Source: Arbacia lixula
Taxonomy: Eukaryota > Echinodermata > Echinoidea > Arbacioida > Arbaciidae
DNA length: 64,000 nucleotides
Direction: 5' to 3'
Assembly: GCA_963669155.1 (NCBI GenBank)
Contig: OZ022581.1
Span: 24,806,003-24,870,002, forward strand
The translations under genes were made by a program, and so were the position numbers. Below the pieces are notes generated by a model. The model saw only the letters and a program-made list of their open reading frames with translations, had not been told where the DNA came from and made no database searches. Positions 46,386 to 56,490 of the stretch are shown here, in pieces (the stretch's first letter is position 1; every line of letters starts with the position of its first letter).

Positions 46386-49300
46386 GTACATCTTGATTCT
46401 TGCCTAGCTGTAGCCTGATCAAATGTTTAAAAGGTCCATTTCCTGTGATAAATTGGCCCAGGCAAGACTAGAGTTCAATACTTAGACAATTCTTTAGTTT
46501 TAGGGATATTTTATACCTTTTTTTTCCTTTTTTTTTTTTTTTTTTACCAACCAAGGCTTTAGTGTATATGACATCATCACATCTCTTGCCTTTGTTAATA
46601 CTACAAATGTAATCACAATTTTAAGTATGTACTGAACTGTGGACTCTGGTTACTCAAAAAGAAAAGGAAAACAGACGTCTAAATTTTTTGTAGGTTGATA
46701 AAAATGATTAGCATTTACCCACAAAAACAATATGAAAGGGAATACTGTTTCGCGACACAGTTATTTGTAGCTCAGTTGCCTCCATGTAAATGTTGGATCT
46801 AATTCTGGTCTTAGGAAGTGAATTTTTTATATACCAGTCAAACTCAGAATGAGCTAAGAATGAGATAAGAATAGGGCTTCCCATGTTATACACGTAGCGT
46901 GTCAACAATGCAACCTGTACATGAATTCTTTGGTAATATGCTTCCTGAGGATTCAAGATACTCTAGTTTTGGAACATGATTGCTTTTCTATTCCTATTTA
47001 CTTTGTTTAAAAGCACAAATGCCTACATTTGTGTGTTGAAATATTTGACCGCATCTTCTCTTTTCAAGCTTCTTTGTAAATTTAAACAGTATAAGCTTCC
47101 TGAGGATTGATCAAGATGTTTACTCATACTAGTCTTGGAACATGATTGCTTATATATTTCTGTTCCTATTTACTTTGAAGCAAGTTCAAAAGCACAAATG
47201 TCTACATTCTTGTGTTGAAATCTTCGACCGCATCTTTTTTCTTCAAAGGTTAAGCTTCCTAAAGATTAATCAAGATGTTTACTCTACTAGTTTTGGTACA
47301 TTATTGTTTTTCTATTCCTATTTACTTTGAAGTAACTTTCCAAGCATAAAATGCCTAGATCTACATTTTTTATGTTCAAGTCTGTTACCGCATCTTCTTT
47401 CTTCTAAGGTTGACAGCGCCCCCTACCCAGCCAGCAACCATCAGCACCCCTCTGCCCTGGTGCACCTGCTGGAGCCCCTGCACTGTGTGGTGGACGGCGA
47501 GCCCTGCGTGGGGAAGGACCTGGAGGCGTATGAGAAGCACATCAGGAAGATTCTGGAGACGGAGGATGGGGTGGTAGAGGTGATTGACCTCTACCCCATC
47601 TTTGTAAAGACGGGGGTGCTAGACGACACAGCACTGGCCATTGAACATGCAAGGTAGCTCAGGACAATCATGTTCAAGTGTGACATGTTATCTGATATCA
47701 CTTTTTAATCAGATATGTGCTATGTGCTCTTTTTAGGTAGTTAAACGTGATATATTGCAGTCACGACACTTGTTGTGACAATAAATCAATCTCCTTCTTC
47801 TTCCTCAAAATGTGTCCTTCGATCCTGAAAATTATTACAGACTTTGAGATGGAGGCATCACTTTTGTTATAACATGGTTGCAAGCACTTTAAAATAAAGG
47901 AAAACATAACTTTTGGATCAATGCAATTAATTATCATATTGATAGTTTGTGTTCATACTACTTGATCAGTATGAGGGAGAATTGTGCCTGCTATAGTGCA
48001 GTGCTTAGATACTCTCCCCAGGGTGTACAATATGCTATTCTACTACTATGCACAATTTACCCACATTTGTTCATGACAGATGGAATTCTAGTTGTTGCTT
48101 GCTTGTTTTTGCTGAAGGTTCTTCTACCAGAATCTGTGGAGACCGATGGATGAGGAGGACGACTCCTGCACAACAGGCTGTGCGTTTATGGACAAGCATT
48201 TGAAGCAGAGACTGAAGTTGTGAGTCATGATCAAATTGTTTCCCAGGTATCGAGCTACTGGCTTAGGTTCTAGCCTCAGGTGGAGTTCATGGACACATCT
48301 TTGTATGGAATCAACTTAGTCTGCAAGGGAAGACTATTCCTCTTTCCTGCCTGCTCTCTCCCCTCACACAGAGCAGGCAGAGCAGAGCGCTTAGTCTTTG
48401 TTGCCAGACTAAGTTGTATCTGGACTGAGATGTGGTCAAGCTACTAACACTTGAAGCATAGGCTGAATTTTAAGGCATTTTATTTTTGCATTGGAGAACC
48501 ATTTAATGGATTTGCTCCAAACTTGATATCTGAATGTCATTAATCAAACTGATGAACTGTGTAAAATTTGGGTCAAACCAGTCTGTGGTCAGTGAACTTT
48601 GCAACAATTTGCCAAAATTGTGCATCCAGAAACTGTTCACGTATTGTTTTCAGAACTATTCAATGGATTTGCGTCAATCTATGTACCTCTTTGTAATCAG
48701 TGACCCAAATGAACTTAATAAAAATGGGGTCAAATGGGAATGAGGTTCAAGGTCAAAGATCAATCAACTTTGCAAGAAATATTGCACTCTTTTTGTGAAA
48801 CACAGTTGATATTCATGGACCTTTCATGCTTTTTATTAATTTCCATGTCAGTATTTACGATGTCAAGGAGAAGCATGTTCCCGCCCACATTGCTAGGAAG
48901 CATGAGTGCGCCCTCGCTGAGTGCGTGGAGAAATACGAGCGTCTCACTGCCATGCAGGAGCAGCTGGGACTGCATGACAGCAGCGATGGGGAAGCGGGAC
49001 CGCTGGATATGAACGAGAGTCTGGTTGCCGTGGACATCATGGGCCTCGCAGATGCAGTGGAGGTGCTGAAAATGAAGCTGGAGAAATTGGAGAATCCGTT
49101 GCTAAGGTGATTCTTGGGACAAAAGTGGACTTCTATCAAAAATAATAATATAGTCAAACCTGTATTGGATGACTGCTCTTTGAGCTAGTGGTCTTTCAGG
49201 TTATTTGATACATTGGTCAAGGTAAACCAAACGTCTTTATAGGCAGGTGGTCTTTCTATTCAGGGGGTCCATACAGGTGGTCTCTTTGACAGGTGGTCGT

Positions 49301-52300
49301 ATACTAGTGTGTGTGAAGCAACAGTTTGTGAAATGTATGCAATTTAAATGAGTGATAGCTTCATAATGTGCTAATTCTGTTCGTCATAGGTATGAACAGA
49401 AGTTCTTAACATTAAGAACCTTGAGTTTGATATATTGTGCACATGGGTATTTTTAATTTAGGTGATCACTTTCCTAAAATATCTTTACTCTATAGCAGTA
49501 TTTGATTTGGAATAATTTACTGCCTTGAAAAAAAGTTGCAGTACTTAATTTGTTGTAATATTTGTATTCTAATGCATATTTGAACTGGAGTAGTCACTTT
49601 GTTTAATAATTAGTTGTACATGTAGGTCCTTTCATAACAAGTATATCAACTTTGCATTGTGTAATGTTGTCCCCTCCATTATACATTACATTGATTCTTA
49701 TAGCAATATATTCAGGGTCAGGGGTCAAGTAATACCCATACACAATACATTCATTATACATACTTTACCTTTTTCTCTTTCATCATCTGACCTTAGATCT
49801 CTACTAGACCTGCCGACTGGATTTTCATCAGAGAAGAGAAATGAAGGCAAGAGCAAAAGACAAAACAACTCACCCACAACATTTATAGTCTCCCCGGTAT
49901 TGACGGCTGGAATGATTCAGGTCAGGAAACAATTCACAATCAAACATTTTGATTCTTTCATGAAATTATGAAGGAGCTTCGAACTTTCCTGTGAATATGA
50001 GATTTTGCAAAATTCTTCTGGTACTCACCCTGAATATGGTCTTTTGTTACATGGCCAAAATTTATAGGGACCCTTTGAAATGTTGTGCTCCTCGTCTCAA
50101 CGTATCGCTGTGAATTGTGCTGTTATGGTGTCCAGTTTCAAGGCTACAGGAACCATTTTGGTTTTTGACAACCTGCCTGAAATCTACTCATAATCAATAT
50201 AATTCTGCCGAAAGTCAGTTTACAGTTCTATTGTGAGGGAAGTTTTTACACAGTGTTTTCTTCCATTTTCCATGTTTTGGTGGGCTTTTTGACCTGCAAA
50301 GGGCTACCCTGTCATTGTAATTGATAGTTTAAAGTATATATGTGTTTGACCATTTATTTTTTGAGCTATTTACTAGCAAGTAAAAAATACAGATGCTGGG
50401 TTCAAATAGAGCTCTGTCCCAGTGTGTTACTTTGATTTATGCTGATTTACTACTAAATTTAATTGATTTGTCTAGATTGTTGCTTGTTTCTGCAGAATTT
50501 GAATCATGACGTTGTCATAATTCCTGATTCATTACAATGCTTAATTGATTTGAATTAATTATTACTTGTTCCTGCAGAATTTGCATCCCGACGTTGTCAT
50601 AGAGCACTGCCATCGGCCAGGAGCAGCGATGATGCGCTGCTACGATGGCGATACCATCCTGGTCTTCCCTGGGACCTACAGTGGAGAGAATTTCTACAAC
50701 TTAGATCAGTCTGTGACCATCAAGGGTAAACAGTATAAACAAAATATTGCATAATATATCTTTACCGGTACCCAAATATGATAGGCCAAGGTCAATTTAT
50801 GAACTATCATTGTTTACATGCTAACTCAATAAAAACTTGACTAAACAACACCAACACACCAGTATATTGTAAGATTTTATTAGTCAAAAGTTGAGGGATA
50901 TCTTCAATAATTTGTATGGCATAGACAAAGGTCAACTTTGGTTGTTTCCCTAATCGAAGTGTAATTTTTCCAGACATCGGGCAGAAATGTTACTATTAGG
51001 GATTATGGCAATATGTGTTTATTCAGGAGGGCAAAGGCATTTCAGTTGACTGCGCACAATCAGATTTCTGTACTTTATTCCATAATTTATTTTTATTATA
51101 TTTCTTTCATTTGTCACTATTCTTTCAAAATGAGCATGTTATATGTTTACCGTAAGATAAACAAAATTATCCAATAATTTTCCTCAAATGGGTAAAATAC
51201 ATTGAATTTTGCACCACATTACAGCTGGTACATGATTGATAGTTTATTTTCAGTTATTTATTTAGTTATTCAATTACCAATTGTTGTTTCACTCATTATT
51301 CTTACTAGTGGTTGAATGCATAGATATTTATTTTCAAATTGAAATAACCCAGAAAAGGCCTGTTACAAAAATGTTCAATTACCTAAATCAAATTTGCCCT
51401 AATATAGGAATAGGCCAAAAGGAGGACATTATCATTCGATGTGAGGATGTGGCTGACATCTTCGTTGACTGCGTGGCTCAGAGCGCAACCATCTCCAACC
51501 TGACACTGGAGGATGAGAACATAGCAACAGGGGACGGCCTGGTGGCAGTGCATGCTGGGAGCAAGCTGAAGTTAGATGGATGTGTACTGAGGAACGGAGG
51601 GACAGGTGTCTCGGTGTTCAGGGGCGGGACGCTGGAGATGACTGCGTGTGAGATCAAGCACATCAAGGTGATTCCCCACACCCTGTTGGTTGTTTACTTC
51701 CTTTTCCTGTGTCAGACCAAATGCTACTCTATTAGATTTATGTGCACTACTAGTGAGAAAATACACACAAGGCACTGAAGAGTGAAGTTTGTTTTCTTGT
51801 TAGTGTGTATGGTTGTTTTTGTGTGTGTGTGTGTGTGTAGTCTTTTTTTTTTTAGACAGGGTAGCCCCATCGGTGAGCTTGCACAGTTCTCCCAGGATAC
51901 CCAGTGTACAAATAACACAACAATACAGAGAAACATGAACATAGATTACATAAAGAAATGCTCGTGACAAGGCCGTAAACCAAATGCAACACAGATCAAC
52001 TGATCTGAAGGAGGACCGATGCTTCCACATGCAACACACAAGGGAAATCTCATTGCCAATTGAAAATTGGTAACCAAAAATTGTATGAGTGATGGTAAAT
52101 ATGTGAGATAATGTTCAGAATGTACTTGTGACTGATAACATCCACCCATCTCCTCTTGTCTTCTCACTTATAGAAGAATGGAGTGCGATGCAAGGCAGGC
52201 TCAGCAGTGCAGATCTCAGACTCAGAGATCCATCAGTGTGCTCTCACCCAGTACAGGGAGAAGATAGACGACGTCAGCATAGACGATGATGGCATCAAGC

Positions 52301-55291
52301 TCATAGGAGGCATTGCTGTTGAGGTATTTTTCGCCCCCAAAACACGTTTTTAAAAAAGAAAACAGATAAAACATTTTTATGACATCTATCACTTGTTGAT
52401 TATCTGCTGATTTGTACAGGGACAAGTACACATATTTTGCTTGTGTTACATTTGTAGTGTTATATTTTTTAAGCCATCAACATGGGTGTAGAGAAAAAAG
52501 GCAACCATTCTTGAATTCTTAACACGGTTGAGGTATACTATGTGAGATTTTTGTTGATTTTCTATTTGTTTGTGCAGGTATGTATCCTTTCTGTACATTT
52601 TGTAATGTTGAGATAAATGCCATAAAATAGTTGTTATCATTGATTCCTGTAGTCTAAGTAACTTGTCATTGGTATCAAGCCAAGAACATAGTCATGCTTT
52701 TTATAATTTGAAGGGAAAAAAAATCAAATGTAAAAAACTAAGCAACACAATACTATCAAATCCACCAAGATTACCTTGAGTGAAACAGAAAAAGAAGCGA
52801 CTGGTGTTTTGAAAACAGGTTTCACTGTCTTAATGTCAGGTGAATCTATTTTGTTTTTGTGGTAGGGAGAAAAAAAGAATGAGATTGGTTAACTTTACAC
52901 ATAGCACATAAATGATTAAAATCAAAGTACAGTCAAACCTGGCTATGCGGCCACCTGGATTCAGCAGCCACCTGCCTATAGCAGCCACCCTCAACTCCTC
53001 CGCAGAGAAATTCAGTGTAAAAGACCCTGGATATAGCGGCCACCTGGCTAACGCGGCCAGCGGCCACCCATTTTGTCTCCCTCGGCCAAAATTTTACTGT
53101 ATATAGCGGCCACCAATTCTGAAATCACCCGTCCCTATCGGCGTGGAAAGTTGGCTTTTTGCGATGCGACGTAACTTAAACGGCCGTGAAAAGCTAGAGG
53201 CATGAAAAACCTGCTTTCTAGCTGCATGACGTAATACAGCTCATTAACACATTCTCGAATTGTATGAAACTTGTAAGAGACCTTGCCAAACAAAAAGCAG
53301 GATCTTAACTTGATTACCCTAATCAATGAAATCCCGATGTGCTTTTATTGTTGTGATGAATAATACCCCGGATCCTCGCTCGGCCCCGAGGCCAGCGCAG
53401 CCCGGGTTCGCGCGCGCCCTCAGCCCATGCACAGACCAATCTCGATCCGCGATATGCGCTACTGCAAGCTGGCAGCGGCGCGCGGTTCTTGAGCGTTCGC
53501 AATCTCAGAAGCGCACAGCTAGGCTGTAACTCGAAACTCATCGATATGCCTATGGAATAAGTTGCTTACTTCAATCAACTCCCGTTCGGAAATTATTGAG
53601 GCAAAAATATTTTAAAAGACACGATAAAGAATATTTCTCGATTAAATAAAATATGTCGTGATAGAAGATATATTTTAATGTGCATTTGTAGTCGTGTATA
53701 TTTTTTCTTTTATTAATTGAAATTAATATTTATCGTGCTTCCTTGGACGGAGTAAGAGTGCACTATGCACCGCATTTGCACTAGATCTAGGTGTCAATCG
53801 ATCGGAGAGAGAAACAATAGGCACGAAGAGGAGGAGATTCTTACTAACAACGAAAAAGAGAACACTTGATTATCATTAACGTGGGTATTTTAATTCAAGA
53901 TCCTGTTTTCGGCAAGTTGTCGTTCTTTTGAAATTGTTATGCCGTTTATTCACTATTCAAAGCAACGCCAATGCCCAAGCAAGTGGGCTTTTCATCAAAC
54001 GCAGCCCTTGTTGCTATCTTTCCTAATATCCGGTAGGCTGCCGGTGGAGCTCCATTCTCTTCTTTTCAAAATGTGGACATGAATAAGTTGCAGATTCTTG
54101 TAATGAACGAATGTTTCCGGGTTTCTTTAGAAGGGTATTTCAAATCAAGATTCTGTTTATTTGACAAAGTTAACAATTCTGTTCAAAGTTTTAAACGATT
54201 TACGCCCGCCCGTACTAATGTATTCGTGTGGTTCCTCGCAGTGTTAGCTTTAGGTTGTGCAGTGCTGCATGGTCAAGACATTATGAATATCCCAAACGTA
54301 AGAAACTAAACGCACATTAACTTGAGATTTTAAAGAAATCCGATAACATGTGTTTTATCTGCTAAACCACATTTATTTCATCAGTGAGAATAGAAATTGT
54401 CTTTCGTGGCGTAAGATATCTAACATAGCATTTATCACCGAGACTCGCGAGAGTTGAGACAGCCGATGAAAATCTGATAATGACGCATTTGATACAGTTT
54501 ACATAAAATATTTAAAATCGCTTTCTACGAGTGATCTGCTTGATTATTCATTTTTGTTCGAACACTGAAGACAAATTTATGGCATGATATTGTGTTTCAT
54601 TCTTCTAGACTAAACAAACATACCCTTGGATGCTCATGACCCTTTATCGTGCCAACTGGTTGGGCCCCTTTCAGGGCACAAAATAAATAATACACAGATC
54701 TCACACAAATTCGCACACGCAGAAATAATACTCAGATAACGAAAATGTGCCTTCAGGTTTATTCATATTTCTCATTGAACGAAAATAAGATATGTATATC
54801 ATACGTAAGCAATAAATTATGTTGCAGCATGAAGGTTACATAGTGCAAAACATATCCATGCTCAAAATCAAAATGGCCGCCGACCTGTCTATAGTGGTCA
54901 CCTGTCTATAGTGGTCACTTTTGTGGTTTCCCTTGAGCGGCCGCTATAGACAGGTTTGACTGTATTAGTTTTGAGTTTCGTTGATTGCGATATTTTATTT
55001 TAATTTTAATTTTCTGTGTTGTTTCCCTTTAATATGCATATACAGGTTGATGGAAGTGATGAAGGTTGTGACAGGGCAGCGCTTGGAATCACTGGAACCA
55101 AGATCCATGATGTATACGGAGCAGGGATCGCTGTCTTTTTGTCATCCAGAGAGAAGGACGACCCTGAGCCAATCACAGCAGACGTGATTGGGCTCGTCAC
55201 AGGTCTGGAGATCAGAGGTGGCATCAAGGGTAACGAGATTAGGGACAACATGCTGGGGGAGGCCATGCTGGCTAAAGTCTGTCTGGATTAG
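45843..55291 (+). CDS. SHCBP1/SHCBP1L-family protein (nine exons, 690 residues)
   Basis: Exons 45843-46385, 47409-47653, 48118-48219, 48852-49106, 49797-49920, 50578-50725, 51408-51667, 52174-52323 and 55046-55291 total 2073 bases in one frame, all with GT-AG sites. The length compares well with human SHCBP1 (672) and SHCBP1L (653). Residues 1-115 are acidic and disordered; the conserved N-terminal domain starts at FETDNLTFEDR and includes GGWRALWK, DDTALAIEHARFFYQNLWR and KLEKLENPLLR. A loop then leads to a C-terminal parallel beta-helix (about 420-690) with turns such as GDTILVFPGTYSGENF, DGLVAVHAGSKLKLDGCVL and GTGVSVFRGGTLEM. Human SHCBP1 binds Shc and acts with centralspindlin at the midbody; SHCBP1L is a testis spindle protein; the fly relative is Nessun dorma. 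Which human paralogue is closer cannot be settled here. The start at 45843 is preferred over one 44 codons earlier because of its context (ACAATCATG). Oddities are listed under findings. Confidence 0.92.
46940..47408 (+). repeat. Three tandem copies of the exon-2 3' splice region
   Basis: Units of 155, 159 and 155 bases begin GCTTCCTGAGGATT (46940, 47095) or GCTTCCTAAAGATT (47254). Each ends with ACCGCATCTT followed by a pyrimidine run and an AG. The third unit ends exactly at the exon-2 acceptor (CTTCTAAG|GTTGAC). The second ends CTTCAAAG|GTTAAG, a look-alike acceptor followed by an in-frame stop. Confidence 0.85.
47409..47653 (+). CDS. SHCBP1-like exon 2
   Basis: Residues 182-263 in part, from VDSAPYPAS to DDTALAIEHA(R), containing LVHLLEPLHC and VIDLYPIF. 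GC-rich compared with its introns. Donor AAG|GTAGCT, phase 2. Confidence 0.88.
48118..48219 (+). CDS. SHCBP1-like exon 3
   Basis: 102 bases encoding FFYQNLWRPMDEEDD through QRLK. It completes the Arg begun in exon 2. Acceptor TTGCTGAAG|G, donor GTT|GTGAGT, phase 2. Confidence 0.85.
48852..49106 (+). CDS. SHCBP1-like exon 4
   Basis: 255 bases encoding IYDVKEKHVPAHIA, a helical segment and KLEKLENPLLR, matching the family YDI..RVPS and KLIENPLLR blocks. Donor AAG|GTGATT, phase 2. Confidence 0.88.
49150..49310. repeat. Degenerate pogo-like repeat in SHCBP1-like intron 4
   Basis: It starts TAGTCAAACCTGTATTGG and holds several AGGTGGTC(T/G)TT-type copies. It resembles the elements at 32489, 52930 and 55299 but has lost a clear right end. 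Confidence 0.5.
49797..49920 (+). CDS. SHCBP1-like exon 5
   Basis: 124 bases, SLLDLPTGFSSEKR to TFIVSPVLTAGMIQ. The last part matches the family VVSSTMMAGL-type block before the beta-helix. Acceptor GACCTTAG|A, donor CAG|GTCAGG, phase 0. Confidence 0.82.
50459..50602 (+). repeat. Duplicated 3' splice site and start of exon 6 (82-bp spacing)
   Basis: TTAATTGATTT, CTTGTT(T/C)CTGCAG, AATTTG and GACGTTGTCATA occur in the same order twice. The acceptors are at 50495 and 50577. The upstream copy continues into TAA within 21 codons, so only the downstream one gives the family protein. Confidence 0.85.
50578..50725 (+). CDS. SHCBP1-like exon 6
   Basis: 148 bases encoding NLHPDVVIEHCHRPGA through GDTILVFPGTYSGENF and VTIKG, the first turns of the beta-helix. 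Donor AAGG|GTAAAC, phase 1. Confidence 0.88.
51408..51667 (+). CDS. SHCBP1-like exon 7
   Basis: 260 bases, GIGQKEDIIIRCED through three beta-helix turns to MTACEIKHIK. Acceptor TAATATAG|G, donor AAG|GTGATT, phase 0. The frame is open about 127 bases upstream, but the family joins IKG directly to GQKED. Confidence 0.88.
52174..52323 (+). CDS. SHCBP1-like exon 8
   Basis: 150 bases, KNGVRCKAGS, SEIHQCAL and KLIGGIAVE; continues the beta-helix. Acceptor CTTATAG|A, donor GAG|GTATTT, phase 0. Confidence 0.85.
52930..54962. mobile_element. 2.03-kb pogo/Tigger-like element in SHCBP1-like intron 8
   Basis: The left end CAGTCAAACCTGGCTATGCG continues GCCACCTGG. The right end, in reverse complement, reads CAGTCAAACCTGTCTATAGC. 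TA flanks both sides. The first 180 and last 85 bases are arrays of CTATAG(C/T)GGCCACCTG. The roughly 1.77-kb centre is unlike the ends and includes a GC-rich, CpG-rich patch at about 53370-53530 in AT-rich surroundings. No DDE transposase frame was seen. Confidence 0.75.
55046..55291 (+). CDS. SHCBP1-like exon 9 (last)
   Basis: 246 bases with TAG, VDGSDEGCDRAALGI, IHDVYGAGIAVF, then GNEIRDNMLGEAMLAKVCLD. The family ends with a comparable N.I..N beta-helix cap. Acceptor CATATACAG|G. The final codons and stop resemble a repeat that recurs downstream. Confidence 0.85.
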   Translation, partial: VDGSDEGCDRAALGITGTKIHDVYGAGIAVFLSSREKDDPEPITADVIGLVTGLEIRGGIKGNEIRDNMLGEAMLAKVCLD

Positions 55292-55298
55292 CAAGAGT

Positions 55299-56012
55299 CA
55301 GTGAAACCCGTCTATAAAAGACCACCAGATTATGAAGACCACAGGGTAGCGATGTTGTCCAAAGTTTGTCTGGATTGGAAAAATGCAATCAATAATGTCT
55401 ATAAACCCCACCTGTACACAAAGACCACCCGTCTGTAAACCACACCTGTCTACAAAGACCACCTGTCTGTAAACCCCACCTGTATACAAAGACCATCTGT
55501 CTCTAAAGCCAACCTGTAAACAAAGACCACATGAATGTAAACCCCACCTGTCTGCATGTAAACCCCACCTGTATACAAAGACCACCTGTTTGTTAATCCC
55601 ATCTGTCTAGAAAGGCAACCTGTCTGTAAACTCTCGAAACACCACCTTTCTCTATAGACCACTTCACTTGAATCAGTTTGCATGTGATTACACCTGTCTA
55701 TGAAGACTACCAGCTCATTACAGCCTGCATAGAAGAACAATAGATGAGCAAATCTGCCTGGATTAGAGACATGCATGCAAACATGTCTACAAAGACCACT
55801 CTATATAAAGGCCACTCAGCTCAACAGTTTCCGTGTACTTTCACTTTTTATAAAGGCCATCCGTCCATATAAGACTGCATAAGATGAGCACTGCCAAGCA
55901 AAGGTTATGTTTGGATAAGACAAATACCCTCAATCCGGTCTAGAAAGAACACTTGTCCACAACGACCACTTTTCCTGATTCCTGGTAGAGTCTGTATTGA
56001 CAGGCTTGACTG
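55299..56012. mobile_element. Pogo-like repeat array directly after the SHCBP1-like stop
   Basis: It begins CAGTGAAACCCGTCTATA and ends (reverse complement) CAGTCAAGCCTGTCAATA with TA after the right end. Between lie many ACCACCTGTCTGTAAACCCC and ACCTGTATACAAAG units in rough tandem. It must form part of the 3' UTR if the transcript extends beyond the stop. Confidence 0.65.
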
Positions 56013-56251
56013 TATCATGAATCCATGAATTTGGTCACAGGGATATGACTTCAATGCCATTTATTAAAAAATGTCTTTGTATGTCCTCTCAATTCCATTT
56101 TTTCTGTGCATTTTGTGCATTATGACCATAAAGACTGCATAGAAAGAGCAATAGAAGAGCAAATGTATTTGGATTAGACAAGGTATAAGGAAAACAGTAA
56201 GTATTCATACCTTTTGAACCTTGTTGAATGTAACTCAGCAATAATTTGCAA

Positions 56252-56490
56252 TCAATGGTAGCTGCTATGGATGCTACTTATCAACTCAGAGTACATGTAT
56301 TATATGTGTTGCCATGGCAACTGTTATGAATACTGCCAATAAACTCAGAGCATTATATACGTATCCATGGTGACTGCTATGAATACTGCCAATGAGCTCA
56401 GAGCACTATATACTAATGTTGAAATGGAATCTGTTTTGGATACTGCCAATTAGCTCAGAGCTTTATATAATCATGTTGCCCTGGACGTTC
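56252..56490. repeat. About 56-bp minisatellite, four units
   Basis: Units share TATGAATACTGCCAATNANCTCAGAG followed by CA(C/T)TATATA. CTCAGAG occurs at 56285, 56344, 56398 and 56454. One unit contains a perfect GTTGCCATGGCAAC palindrome. Confidence 0.8.
56308..56321. promoter_or_regulatory. Perfect X-box-like palindrome in the minisatellite
   Basis: GTTGCCATGGCAAC is an ideal RFX X-box (GTNRCC-N0-3-RGYAAC). The neighbouring units carry decayed versions (ATCCATGGTGAC, GTTGAAATGGAA), so it may be a chance product of the repeat. Confidence 0.35.
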
